This document shows, one piece after another, positions 1 to 6,950 of a stretch of 20,434 nt of DNA (position 1 is its first letter; every line of letters starts with the position of its first letter). The stretch is from Bacillota bacterium (GTDB lineage Bacteria; Bacillota; Clostridia; Acetivibrionales; DSM-2933). Position numbers and translations under genes: made by a program. The notes under the pieces were generated by a model. The model was not told the origin of the DNA. It did no database searches and was given only the letters and a program-made list of their open reading frames with translations. The DNA lies in NCBI GenBank assembly GCA_030705945.1, contig JAUZPS010000024.1:1-20434 (forward strand). Reading direction: 5' to 3'.

Positions 1-1
1 A

Positions 2-1906
2 GAGGAATTGGGATATGATGTCGAATGGGATAAATCAACTAAAACAATTACCGCTTCTAACGATACAACCACAATATCGCTCAAAATAAAGAGCATATAT
101 GCCGAGGTAAATGGTGAAAGCAAGCTGCTGTCCCTTGCGCCAAGTATAGTTAAAGGAAGGACTGTTGTTCCTCTGAGATTTTTGTCAGAATGCTCGGGAG
201 CGACAGTTACATGGGACCAGGAACAAAAGCTTATTCATATCACAAAGGTTGGTAAATTCGATACAGGTACTGCAATATTTTACGAGAAAACAAATGATAA
301 AGGAACTTTATATATTTATAACGGGGACGAAATTAATACCATATCTCTAGGAAACAAGGAAATACAAAACTGGTATACATATAAAGGGCAGGTCTTTATG
401 ACACTTGCTGAAAAAGGAAAAGAGAATAAAGGTTTATATTTGCTTAGAAGTACTGATTTTTTGCTATTGTTAGATAATTTTGAAATAAAGGATACCTTTG
501 AGTACAATGATAACCTTATTATATTGGGCTATGATAGATTAAACCAGTTTGATAAATTATGCAGGTTTGATGGTCAAGCATTTTATGTGATAAGAGATAA
601 TTTCTTTGTTGGTAAAAGGTTTATTTTTAAGGATAAACTGGTGATCAGTAAATATGACAACAACAGAAATTATGCTGTTGTTGCATTTGACAAATCATCT
701 TGGGAACCAACGGTTTTAAAAGAAGGATACATAATTGGAAATTTTTTGTCCGACAATAATTATGTATATATAAGCGGCAGCGAGCAGGAAGGAACCAAAA
801 AACCTCTTGTAGTTTTTGATGGCCTGAGTAAAACTGCTGAAAGCTTTAAAGTTGTTCTGGACAACGCGGATGTTGATGTGAAAAACGTTGTAATGTTTGG
901 GGGAAGGTTATTTGCCGCAATAAATGGACAGTTAAGTCTTATTGATAATAAGGTTCTGAATAAGGTGGTTTTTCAGGATATTGGGGCTAAGGTTCAGTAT
1001 AACGTTAATCTTATAAATGTGTTTAAAAACAAACTATATATTGGAATGAATGCTTATACATACTATTATGATGATGATTACAAAGCTATAAATAAACCTG
1101 AAAATATGGCAGATAATAAGGGCGGAGTTATTGAATTGCCATTTGTTTCAACATCAGACGCAGAATTAATAGGCAATGTCAATTATGTTACTATAAACTT
1201 AGGTTATAAAAAGTTAGTTCAGAAGTTTTTACCCAATGAATTCAGACTTGATAATGATAAACTCTTAATGCTTGGAATAGATTCCGAAACATCGGATAAG
1301 GTTTTATATTCCTATAACGGTATAAATATAAATAAAACGGTTGATATTTTAAAAATAAACAATACAATATCCGTTGCCGCAAATACATTTATTGATGTTA
1401 GGGACAGAAGCAGATTAACCGGAGCTGAAAGGAGCACAATGCTTCTATTCAACGGCTCAACATTGTCAAATCTTGTTGTAGATCTTGAAACAAAAAAATG
1501 GACCTGTATCGGAGGAAGTTTAATTTTTGCTGGTTTTGAAAGTACTACCCAAAGAAATAAGATATACTCCTTCACATCTGAATTAAAAGAACAATTAGGA
1601 AACTTCGATTTTGATTACTGGGAAACATTTGATGATAATATTCTTGTAAGCGGGCTTAATAAGGACACTGGAACCTACCAATTATATAAATTCCATGACG
1701 AAAATAAGGTATTTCTCAAAGATAATATAAAAATTAATAATATTTTAAAAGCAAAGGATTCTTTCTACTTTATAGATGCAGTTGATAAAGATCCTTCGTC
1801 GTCAATGAAGGATTCCAGGATACTGTATATTTATGATGATAAGCTTGGTGAATTCATTCAGATGAAGTTTAATATACAACTTTCCAGTATGTTGTATATT
1901 AAATAA
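2..1906 (+). CDS. Protein with copper amine oxidase N-terminal-like domain and probable beta-propeller body (5' partial)
   Basis: The reading frame is open at the left edge, so the true start lies outside the window; 634 residues are visible. The first ~80 residues hold one and a half copies of the copper amine oxidase N-terminal-like (stalk) fold, recognised by the ending RTVVPLRFLSE followed by G-A-T-V-T-W-D and a short I-x-I strand. In clostridia this domain is common in exported and cell-surface proteins and does not imply oxidase activity. The remaining ~550 residues repeat a pattern of aromatic/hydrophobic beta strands with Asn/Asp/Gly turns (for example DNLIILGY, DKLVISKY, NYVYISGS, NKLYIGMN), which suggests a beta-propeller, though no named propeller family is recognised. 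No C-terminal anchor is visible. A signal peptide would lie upstream of the window. Function unknown; a surface or cell-wall role is inferred. It converges on the merR-like gene. Confidence 0.75.
   Translation, partial: EELGYDVEWDKSTKTITASNDTTTISLKIKSIYAEVNGESKLLSLAPSIVKGRTVVPLRFLSECSGATVTWDQEQKLIHITKVGKFDTGTAIFYEKTNDKGTLYIYNGDEINTISLGNKEIQNWYTYKGQVFMTLAEKGKENKGLYLLRSTDFLLLLDNFEIKDTFEYNDNLIILGYDRLNQFDKLCRFDGQAFYVIRDNFFVGKRFIFKDKLVISKYDNNRNYAVVAFDKSSWEPTVLKEGYIIGNFLSDNNYVYISGSEQEGTKKPLVVFDGLSKTAESFKVVLDNADVDVKNVVMFGGRLFAAINGQLSLIDNKVLNKVVFQDIGAKVQYNVNLINVFKNKLYIGMNAYTYYYDDDYKAINKPENMADNKGGVIELPFVSTSDAELIGNVNYVTINLGYKKLVQKFLPNEFRLDNDKLLMLGIDSETSDKVLYSYNGININKTVDILKINNTISVAANTFIDVRDRSRLTGAERSTMLLFNGSTLSNLVVDLETKKWTCIGGSLIFAGFESTTQRNKIYSFTSELKEQLGNFDFDYWETFDDNILVSGLNKDTGTYQLYKFHDENKVFLKDNIKINNILKAKDSFYFIDAVDKDPSSSMKDSRILYIYDDKLGEFIQMKFNIQLSSMLYIK
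1871..1900. repeat. Perfect 10-bp inverted repeat overlapping the gene end
   Basis: AATATACAAC at 1871-1880 and GTTGTATATT at 1891-1900 are exact reverse complements around a 10-nt loop. They lie in the last codons of the first gene, whose stop is at 1904-1906. No T-tract follows, so it is not a classical intrinsic terminator; it could form a 3' mRNA stem-loop or be incidental. Confidence 0.4.
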
Positions 1907-1962
1907 TTATTAATTGATAAACCTTAATAAAAAACTATTTAAAAGAATTTTGCTTTAGATAA

Positions 1963-2058
1963 GGGCGTTTCACAAAACTCCTTGTTGGAGTTTTGTATGA
2001 TGAAACCCAATATATCAAGTTTTTGAAATGACTAGTTGTCAAGTTGTTTTTTGATATT
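1963..2058 (-). repeat. Family B palindromic element, copy B1
   Basis: About 96 bp matching copies at 4040, 10216 and 15281. It is in reverse orientation relative to 10216: it opens with GGGCGTTTCAC and ends with a tail TTTTTTGATATT. The tail stops three bases from the stop codon of the merR-like gene. In this copy the usual GTTCAAG core reads GTTGGAG, which creates a strong hairpin (AAAACTCC 1974-1981, GGAGTTTT 1987-1994). With A and T tracts on its two sides, this could act as a bidirectional terminator between the two convergent genes. The repeat is seen in the sequence; terminator activity is inferred. Confidence 0.7.
1974..1994. terminator. Possible bidirectional terminator hairpin inside element B1
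   Basis: An 8-bp perfect stem AAAACTCC/GGAGTTTT with a 5-nt loop sits between convergent genes ending at 1906 (plus) and 2061 (minus). The outer part of the stem is an A-run on one side and a T-run on the other. The T-run is only four bases, so efficiency is uncertain. Confidence 0.4.
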
Positions 2059-2060
2059 GG

Positions 2061-2642
2061 CTAAAGCGCTTTTCTTTGGAAAGCTTTACCGATAATTTTT
2101 TTAAATATACCTGAACGGTTCTTTTTTCTCCATTTGGATAGACAATCATCAACATCTTGAAAATGCTTGTCCAATTTCGATTCCATTTTACGCATATTGT
2201 TTTCTATGCAAGCTCCAAGTTCTAATTTGTTTTTTGTTAATTCTTTGCTGATGTGCTCTTTAGTTGAAGCAACTTCTGCAGTAACACTGCAGGCAATCTC
2301 ATCCTTGAGAGTCAGAAAAATATTTTTTAATTCAGTATAGGCGTTTTCATTATTAGTATATGGAACAGTTAAAGAAGTTTCATTTGTAGCAACTGCAGGG
2401 TCCTGAATTATATTTTCAGATTGTAATATTTTGCGGATTGCCTTAATCTCAAGGCCTTCATCACGCATTGATTTTATTTGGTACATAATGTTTGCAAGTT
2501 CAGTCCTGTAATATCTTCTTCCACGTTCGTCTTTTGGGACAATCAGGCCAAATTCTTTTTCATAATATCTTAGTGTATGGTCTGTAACATTGAGGTATTC
2601 ACTTAATTCTGTTATTGAGTAACGTTCTTTTAGTACTTCCAT
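2061..2642 (-). CDS. MerR-family DNA-binding regulator
   Basis: A 193-residue protein. The start ATG at 2642 is chosen because AGGTGGAG lies 8 bases upstream and the recognised domain begins eight residues later; an in-frame extension upstream to 2729 would cover the promoter described below and has no reason to be coding. Residues ~8-75 form a MerR-type winged helix-turn-helix (YSITELSEYLNVTDHTLRYY, then the GRRYYR wing). The rest is a charged, probably coiled-coil region (~90-170) with a basic tail (KWRKKNRSG). No ligand- or metal-binding domain and no cysteine cluster typical of metal sensors is present, so the effector is unknown. The layout resembles RacA-type or other MerR-headed coiled-coil DNA-binding proteins as much as a classical activator. 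It is transcribed alone. A palindrome in its own promoter suggests autoregulation (inference). Confidence 0.85.
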   Translation of the reverse strand: MEVLKERYSITELSEYLNVTDHTLRYYEKEFGLIVPKDERGRRYYRTELANIMYQIKSMRDEGLEIKAIRKILQSENIIQDPAVATNETSLTVPYTNNENAYTELKNIFLTLKDEIACSVTAEVASTKEHISKELTKNKLELGACIENNMRKMESKLDKHFQDVDDCLSKWRKKNRSGIFKKIIGKAFQRKAL

Positions 2643-2679
2643 TTTACGTCTCCACCTTATCTTTTGTTTGAGTAAGTAT

Positions 2680-2708
2680 ATAATAACATTAATGTTAAAA
2701 TATGTAAA
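2680..2708 (-). promoter_or_regulatory. Promoter of the merR-like gene with palindromic operator in the spacer
   Basis: On the minus strand, TTTACA (2708-2703) and TATTAT (2685-2680) are separated by 17 bases, and the ATG follows about 38 bases after the -10. The spacer contains AACATTAATGTT (2685-2696), a perfect 12-bp palindrome. MerR-family regulators characteristically bind palindromes between the -35 and -10, usually with 19-20-bp spacers; here the spacer is the normal 17. Autoregulation is inferred. Confidence 0.5.
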
Positions 2709-2792
2709 GACATAATTTGATATATCCATAACATGTAATATCAGCGTGAAAGTTATGGCGTTTCATACTACCTTAAATTGAAAAACCTTCAA

Positions 2793-2874
2793 AGATACCA
2801 ATACAGGTGATTATTGGATGAAAAATGGAATTGCGCTCATACCATTAAAGCCAAATGAAATTTATATTTCTTAA
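2793..2874 (+). pseudogene. Possible C-terminal gene remnant (~26 codons)
   Basis: An open stretch following an in-frame TGA (2790-2792) and ending at TAA near 2874 reads KTFKDTNTGDYWMKNGIALI and then PLKPNEIYIS, which has the look of a protein C-terminus (a glycoside-hydrolase-like or beta-sandwich ending is possible). There is no start with a ribosome binding site. A plus-strand terminator hairpin lies 170 bp downstream with element A1 between them, which fits a decayed plus-strand gene. The parent family is not recognised. Confidence 0.25.
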
Positions 2875-2920
2875 TCTGAGCGACAGACTAGGAATGGGTA
2901 TAGATAAAACTTCCTACTAC

Positions 2921-3019
2921 ATAAAAAGCAATTAATCTTTTACATTTGCCTATCGCAAAATAACGTTAAAGCGTTCGTTATTTTGCTCCGTCAAATGTAA
3001 GATTAATAGTGCTTTTTAT
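2921..3019 (-). repeat. Family A 99-bp palindromic MITE-like element, copy A1
   Basis: Exactly 99 bp, bounded by ATAAAAAGCA and its reverse complement TGCTTTTTAT. Internally it folds into a long imperfect hairpin whose centre is GCAAAATAACG (2955-2965) and CGTTATTTTGC (2976-2986) around a 10-nt loop. It is identical, base for base, to the copy at 14614 and lies in the opposite orientation to the copies at 10115 and 13217. It has no coding capacity. It lies downstream of the minus-strand rluA-family gene, beyond an orphan plus-strand terminator. Confidence 0.9.
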
Positions 3020-3044
3020 ATACATAGCTATTTAAAGGATGGCT

Positions 3045-3072
3045 AGCTGATTGAACTTTTAATCAGCTTTTT
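3045..3072 (+). terminator. Intrinsic terminator reading on the plus strand
   Basis: AGCTGATT (3045-3052) and AATCAGCT (3061-3068) form an 8-bp perfect stem with an 8-nt loop, followed by four further T. The T-tract is on the plus-strand side only, so it does not look like the terminator of the minus-strand gene that ends at 3075. No intact plus-strand gene lies upstream; it may belong to the remnant at 2793-2874. Confidence 0.55.
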
Positions 3073-3074
3073 AC

Positions 3075-3968
3075 TTATTTCCTGAGAGCGTTAATTAGAT
3101 TGACTATATCGTTGGGAATTTCAGTCTTTAAATTCACAAGGGATTTATCTATGGGATGTGAAAATGTGGTTTCGATTGAATGAAGAGCTTGTCTATTAAT
3201 TAAATCAGTTTTAATATCAGAGTATAATGTATCTCCAATTAGGGGATGGCCGATAGCCTGGCAATGAACTCTTATCTGGTGAGTTCTTCCTGTTTCTAAA
3301 CGGAATCTTAATAAGGTCGCATTGTTTAAATATTCAATAACATTATAATGAGTTACAGATTCATACCCATCCTCTGAAATATGCCTTAACATTATACTGT
3401 CAGGTTTACGGGCTATTGGTAAATTTATAGAGCCTGTTGGGGTGTCAAGTATTCCATTTACAACTCCGATATATTCTTTGGTATAGGTGTTTTCTTTCAT
3501 TTGCTTTATTAATGAAGCCTGAACAAATTCATTTTTAGCAAAGACAATCACACCTGAAGTATCCCTGTCTAATCTACTTACTGGGCGGATTTTTTTAGTT
3601 TCTCCATTTTTAAGATAATGCAGCATGACTGCGTTCGCTATTGTTCCTGAAGGATGACTGAAGGTAGGGTGAACAACAATTCCAGGCTGTTTGTTTATAG
3701 CGATAAAACAATGATCTTCGTAGATAATATCAAGATTTATATCCTCCGGTATGATATCCTCAGCGGTTTCTTCAAAATCGATATTAACTTCGACAACTTC
3801 ACCGGACGATACAACATGGTTAACAAATTTCGGACAATCATTAACAAGTATCTTTTCGCTAAGCTTAAGTCTCTTAATAAGCCTTTCGGAAAGACTCATT
3901 TTATTTTTCAGAATAAATTTAAGAAGTTTGCCTTCATCTTCTTTTTTTACAGTATAATTTAAAATCAA
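3075..3968 (-). CDS. RluA-family RNA pseudouridine synthase
   Basis: Isomerises specific uridines of rRNA or tRNA to pseudouridine. The hallmark is RPVSRLDRDTSG near residue 134, whose first Asp (in RLD) is the catalytic residue; GRTHQIRVH and HPLIGDTLY follow, as usual in this family. The N-terminal ~65 residues look like an S4-type RNA-binding domain (LLKFILKNKMSLSERLIKRL). The length (297 aa) is normal. TTG at 3968 is preferred because AAAGGTGATC, a good match to the 16S 3' end, lies 4-5 bases before it. A GTG at 3977 is in frame but falls inside that ribosome binding site. Which RluA/RluD-type substrate it uses cannot be told. The upstream region contains an A fragment and a B element that may supply its promoter. 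Confidence 0.92.
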   Translation of the reverse strand: MILNYTVKKEDEGKLLKFILKNKMSLSERLIKRLKLSEKILVNDCPKFVNHVVSSGEVVEVNIDFEETAEDIIPEDINLDIIYEDHCFIAINKQPGIVVHPTFSHPSGTIANAVMLHYLKNGETKKIRPVSRLDRDTSGVIVFAKNEFVQASLIKQMKENTYTKEYIGVVNGILDTPTGSINLPIARKPDSIMLRHISEDGYESVTHYNVIEYLNNATLLRFRLETGRTHQIRVHCQAIGHPLIGDTLYSDIKTDLINRQALHSIETTFSHPIDKSLVNLKTEIPNDIVNLINALRK

Positions 3969-3998
3969 TTTGATCACCTTTCAATATTAAAAACATTT

Positions 3999-4033
3999 TT
4001 AATCTTACATTTGACAGAGCAAAATAACGAACG
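3999..4033 (+). repeat. Truncated family A fragment (A5)
   Basis: TTAATCTTACATTTGAC, then A-G-A-G and AAAATAACGAACG, match the first ~35 inner bases of family A (orientation of 10115) with one mismatch. The match stops at the hairpin centre, and a family B element begins about seven bases later. The other arm of A is not found downstream. Confidence 0.65.
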
Positions 4034-4039
4034 GTTTTA

Positions 4040-4098
4040 GGGTGTTTCAAAAAATTCCTTGTTCAAGTTTTATATGATGAAAACTCATTATATCATAA
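4040..4098 (-). repeat. Truncated family B element, copy B2
   Basis: GGGTGTTTCAAAAAATTCC onward matches the reverse complement of the 10216 copy for ~55-59 bp and then diverges, losing the second inverted arm and the tail. On the minus strand it contains TGATATAAT (4096-4088), a perfect extended -10, about 120 bases upstream of the rluA-family start. Confidence 0.65.
4088..4096 (-). promoter_or_regulatory. Candidate extended -10 promoter within B2 toward the rluA-family gene
   Basis: TGATATAAT on the minus strand is a TGn-type extended -10. No good -35 is seen at 17-18 bases, so activity would rest on the extended motif. It sits ~120 bases upstream of the TTG start. Inference only. Confidence 0.3.
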
Positions 4099-4125
4099 AA
4101 ATGCAGTTAATACGTCTGCATTTTA
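4099..4125. repeat. 9-bp perfect hairpin where B2 loses similarity
   Basis: AAAATGCAG (4099-4107) and CTGCATTTT (4117-4125) form a perfect 9-bp stem around a 9-nt loop. It starts where similarity to family B stops, so it may mark a rearranged or foreign insertion. Read on the minus strand it ends in a T-run and could act as a weak terminator. Confidence 0.45.
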
Positions 4126-4164
4126 CTATCAAAGCTTAACTTTTCGCGACTTATGAATCAAGGT

Positions 4165-4218
4165 ATATATTTTGCAATATAAAAAATGGATGTTAAATGT
4201 TTATTGCAAAATATCTAT
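4165..4218. repeat. Inverted pair of the short repeat D (TATTGCAAAATAT)
   Basis: ATATTTTGCAATA near 4167-4179 and TATTGCAAAATAT at 4202-4214 are exact reverse complements around a ~22-nt spacer. The right arm with its flank (AAATGTTTATTGCAAAATAT, 4195-4214) recurs at 14582-14601 and, shortened, at ~14951. Function unknown. Confidence 0.5.
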
Positions 4219-4254
4219 CAAAAAACAAACTTTAAGAAAATAGTTATATAAAGG

Positions 4255-4289
4255 TTGAAATTGACTTGGCTCTTGTATAAAATTAATAG
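4255..4289 (+). promoter_or_regulatory. Weak promoter candidate for the 4372-9743 operon
   Basis: TTGAAA (4255-4260) and TTGACT (4261-4266) lie upstream of TATAAA (4276-4281) and TTAATA (4283-4288). Spacings are 15-16, not the ideal 17, so the exact pair is unresolved. This is the best sigma-A-like sequence in the 230 bp before the operon's first gene. Confidence 0.3.
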
Positions 4290-4371
4290 GAAAAGCTAAT
4301 GTAATTCGTGAAATTACTAAAATATTTATACCTAAGCTTATAAGAGCAAAAGATGAAAGAGAGAGGGAAAA

Positions 4372-5664
4372 ATGAGTTTTAAATCAGAAGCGTTTTTAAA
4401 GAGCGAATTTGGAATAGACGAAAGCGTTATAAGAATTTCAAATATGGCTGAAAAGGAAATAGAAAGAGTATTTAAGTCAATTGATTCCATTAAAGAGTAC
4501 AATCAATTGAAGGTCATAAAGGCAATGCAGGAACATAAGGTGAGCGATTCGCATTTTGGGGGAACTACAGGTTATGGATATGATGACAGGGGCCGGGAGG
4601 TTCTAGATTTGGTTTATGCAAGCATTTTTAAAGCAGAAGACGCTATGGTCAGACATAATATTGTATCAGGGACCCAGGCTCTTGCTGTAAGCATGTTTGG
4701 AAACTTAAGACCGGGGGATGAATTAATTTGCGTAACAGGCAAACCATATGACACCTTGGAAGAAGTTATTGGTATTAGAGGAGAAGGCGGAGGCTCCCTC
4801 AAAGAGTTTGGAATTTTATACAACCAGGTTGATTTGCTTCCAGAAGGTGATATAAATAAAGAAGGCATAAAGCAAGCTATTTCAGATAAAACAAAAATGA
4901 TACTTATTCAAAGGTCCAGGGGTTACTGTTGGAGGCCTTCAATAAAACTTGATCAGATGGAAAAAGTAATAAGTTTCATAAAGGACATAAAGAATGATAT
5001 AATTATATTAGTTGATAACTGCTATGGTGAATTTGTAGAAGAAAGAGAACCTACCGAGATTGGAGCCGATATTGTAGCTGGCTCCCTTATTAAGAACCCT
5101 GGAGGTGGATTGGCGCCTACAGGAGGTTATATTGCGGGCAAAGAAGAATATGTCAGAAAAGCGGCATACAGGCTTACAAGTCCGGGGCTTGGAAAGAAAG
5201 TAGGTTCTACTCTCGGTCATAACAGGCTTTTGTTCCAAGGCTTGTTTCAAGCTCCCCATGTAGTAGCCGAGAGCCTTAAAGGGGCAGTTTTCTGCGCTGA
5301 AATTATGAGAAGGATTGGTATGGAAACTTCACCCGAACCTGAAGAAAAAAGAGGAGACATAATTCAAGCTATAAGGTTTAATAACGCGGACAGCCTCATA
5401 GCGTTTTGTCAGGGTATTCAGAAGGGATCGCCTGTAGACTCCTATGTAACTCCGCAGCCGTGGGATATGCCCGGGTATGAATCTCAGGTCATTATGGCTG
5501 CAGGCACATTTATACAAGGAGCGTCAATTGAATTAAGCGCCGACGCGCCTATAAAAGAGCCGTATATAGCCTATATGCAGGGCGGACTTGTATATGAACA
5601 CGTTAAATTGGGCGTAATAATATCAGTTCAAAAGCTGCTTGAAATGGGAATTGTGAAAATATAA
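4372..5664 (+). CDS. PLP-dependent enzyme of the methionine gamma-lyase / YnbB (aluminium resistance) family
   Basis: A 430-aa fold-type I PLP enzyme related to cystathionine/methionine gamma-lyases and to Bacillus subtilis YnbB. Visible features are the cofactor-phosphate region SGTQALAVSMFG (~99-110), the cofactor-binding Asp in VDNCYGEF (Asp ~215) and the probable Schiff-base lysine in AGSLIKNPGGG (Lys ~241). A glycine-rich loop HFGGTTGYGYDDRG (~61-74) is typical of this subfamily. The ATG is preceded by AGAGAGGG at good distance. The true substrate of this family is unsettled; a sulfur-amino-acid lyase activity is likely by homology, and the 'aluminium resistance' label should not be taken literally. 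It is first in a run of seven same-strand genes with short gaps (23 bp to the next), so it is probably co-transcribed with the division cluster. Confidence 0.88.
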   Translation: MSFKSEAFLKSEFGIDESVIRISNMAEKEIERVFKSIDSIKEYNQLKVIKAMQEHKVSDSHFGGTTGYGYDDRGREVLDLVYASIFKAEDAMVRHNIVSGTQALAVSMFGNLRPGDELICVTGKPYDTLEEVIGIRGEGGGSLKEFGILYNQVDLLPEGDINKEGIKQAISDKTKMILIQRSRGYCWRPSIKLDQMEKVISFIKDIKNDIIILVDNCYGEFVEEREPTEIGADIVAGSLIKNPGGGLAPTGGYIAGKEEYVRKAAYRLTSPGLGKKVGSTLGHNRLLFQGLFQAPHVVAESLKGAVFCAEIMRRIGMETSPEPEEKRGDIIQAIRFNNADSLIAFCQGIQKGSPVDSYVTPQPWDMPGYESQVIMAAGTFIQGASIELSADAPIKEPYIAYMQGGLVYEHVKLGVIISVQKLLEMGIVKI

Positions 5665-5687
5665 TATCATTCTACGGAGGATAAAAA

Positions 5688-6950
5688 ATGAAGGAAGAGA
5701 ATAAAAAAAAGGGTATAAAATTAGGCGCTTTAATGCTTGTTTTGTTCTTGCTTATGTATATTCCTTCATTGTTTCATTGGATATATGGCAAAGATATTAC
5801 AACAGACATAATAAGATCAGGATCTATTGAGGATTCAATTAACCTTGAAGGATACATTATGAGGGACGAAGAGGTAATAGAATCTCCCTTTGAGGGTAAA
5901 TATATCCCCGAGGTTAATGAAGGAGAAAAACTGGCTTCTAATTACAAAATAGCTACCGTTTTGAGTGATAACTCAACCAAAGTATTGGAAGAATTAAGGA
6001 AGCTTGACCTTGCTATTCTTGATAAGGGAAAGAAGAAAAGCGAGAACCAGGGTCTGTTTTCACAGGATTTGATAAAACTTGATAACAATATATCCGAAAA
6101 GATTTCATACCTTGCGATGGCTAGTGATTCAAATGATCCTGAAAAACTAAACAGCATAAAAGCTGATATAGACGCCATTATTCAAAAGAAAGCTGAAATT
6201 CTAAGCGGTCTTGGTACTTCCGACAGCCAGATTAACGCATTGAAACTGCAGAGAGATAGCCTAAAGGCGCAGATTGACGCAAGCACAAAGGGGATTACTT
6301 CAAGCGCGCCAGGAATAATATCCTTCAATATTGATGGGTATGAAAACGCATTAAATCCAAGTAGAATTAATGCTCTAAAGGCATCGTTTTTAGAAGAGAT
6401 AGGTAAGAAAGACATTAAATCCATAACAAACCTAAAGAGTGTTGAAGTTAATAAGCCATTCGCAAAGATTATAAAGGGAATTTATATCTATATAGCGGTT
6501 GTTATGGATAAAAATGCGTCAACTTCTTTAAAAACAGGGAAAAGTGTGAATATAAGAATTAACGACATCAATAAGATGATTAACGCAACTCCTGTCAAAA
6601 TCATGGACGAAGCAGGAAGCAAAAACATTGTAGTTTTCAAAACTGATAAAGTGATGAGTGATACTACATACTTAAGAAAAATAAATATTGATTTAATAAA
6701 AAATTCATTCGATGGGCTACAAGTTTCATACAAAAGTCTTTTTGATATAAATGGGGAAGGAACAAAAGGAAAAATTGTTCTTGTAAAAGCAAATGACGCT
6801 CGGATAAGAAATGTTGAGATTGTAGGCAGAAACGGTGAATTTGCAATTATAAAGAGCGTTGATAAAAATGTAGATAAGCAAGTTACTCTTTATGACACGT
6901 ATGTTATAAACCCAAGTAATATTGAGGAAGGGCAGTTGATAATTAAATGA
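5688..6950 (+). CDS. HlyD-like membrane fusion protein (single TM, coiled coil)
   Basis: A 420-aa protein with a lysine-rich N-terminus, one membrane segment (~12-33), then a lipoyl-like beta region (~45-90, GYIMRDEEVIESPFEGKY), a charged coiled coil (~95-200), a second beta half (SSAPGIISFNIDGYE, ~205-220) and a C-terminal beta-barrel region. This order is that of HlyD/RND-type periplasmic adaptors, found in clostridia as 'HlyD family efflux adaptor'. No transporter partner is adjacent; it lies directly before yggS and overlaps it (ATGA at 6947-6950), implying translational coupling. CGGAGG precedes the ATG. Its fixed place beside cell-division genes suggests an envelope or septum role, which is inferred. 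A specific export substrate cannot be named. Confidence 0.8.
   Translation: MKEENKKKGIKLGALMLVLFLLMYIPSLFHWIYGKDITTDIIRSGSIEDSINLEGYIMRDEEVIESPFEGKYIPEVNEGEKLASNYKIATVLSDNSTKVLEELRKLDLAILDKGKKKSENQGLFSQDLIKLDNNISEKISYLAMASDSNDPEKLNSIKADIDAIIQKKAEILSGLGTSDSQINALKLQRDSLKAQIDASTKGITSSAPGIISFNIDGYENALNPSRINALKASFLEEIGKKDIKSITNLKSVEVNKPFAKIIKGIYIYIAVVMDKNASTSLKTGKSVNIRINDINKMINATPVKIMDEAGSKNIVVFKTDKVMSDTTYLRKINIDLIKNSFDGLQVSYKSLFDINGEGTKGKIVLVKANDARIRNVEIVGRNGEFAIIKSVDKNVDKQVTLYDTYVINPSNIEEGQLIIK

Noticed and set aside
2643..2729. N-terminal extension of the MerR-like protein to 2729
   Set aside because: It would translate through a good -35/-10 pair with a palindromic spacer, has no ribosome site, and the conserved domain begins only at the downstream ATG, which has AGGTGGAG.
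3654..3962. Plus-strand open frames of 68-102 codons opposite the rluA-family gene
   Set aside because: They are antisense shadows of a clearly conserved gene, with low-complexity Phe/Ile or Ser/Leu composition.
4372..5664. A genuine aluminium-resistance determinant
   Set aside because: The name is historical for this PLP family; the sequence shows a fold-type I PLP enzyme and nothing specific to metal resistance.
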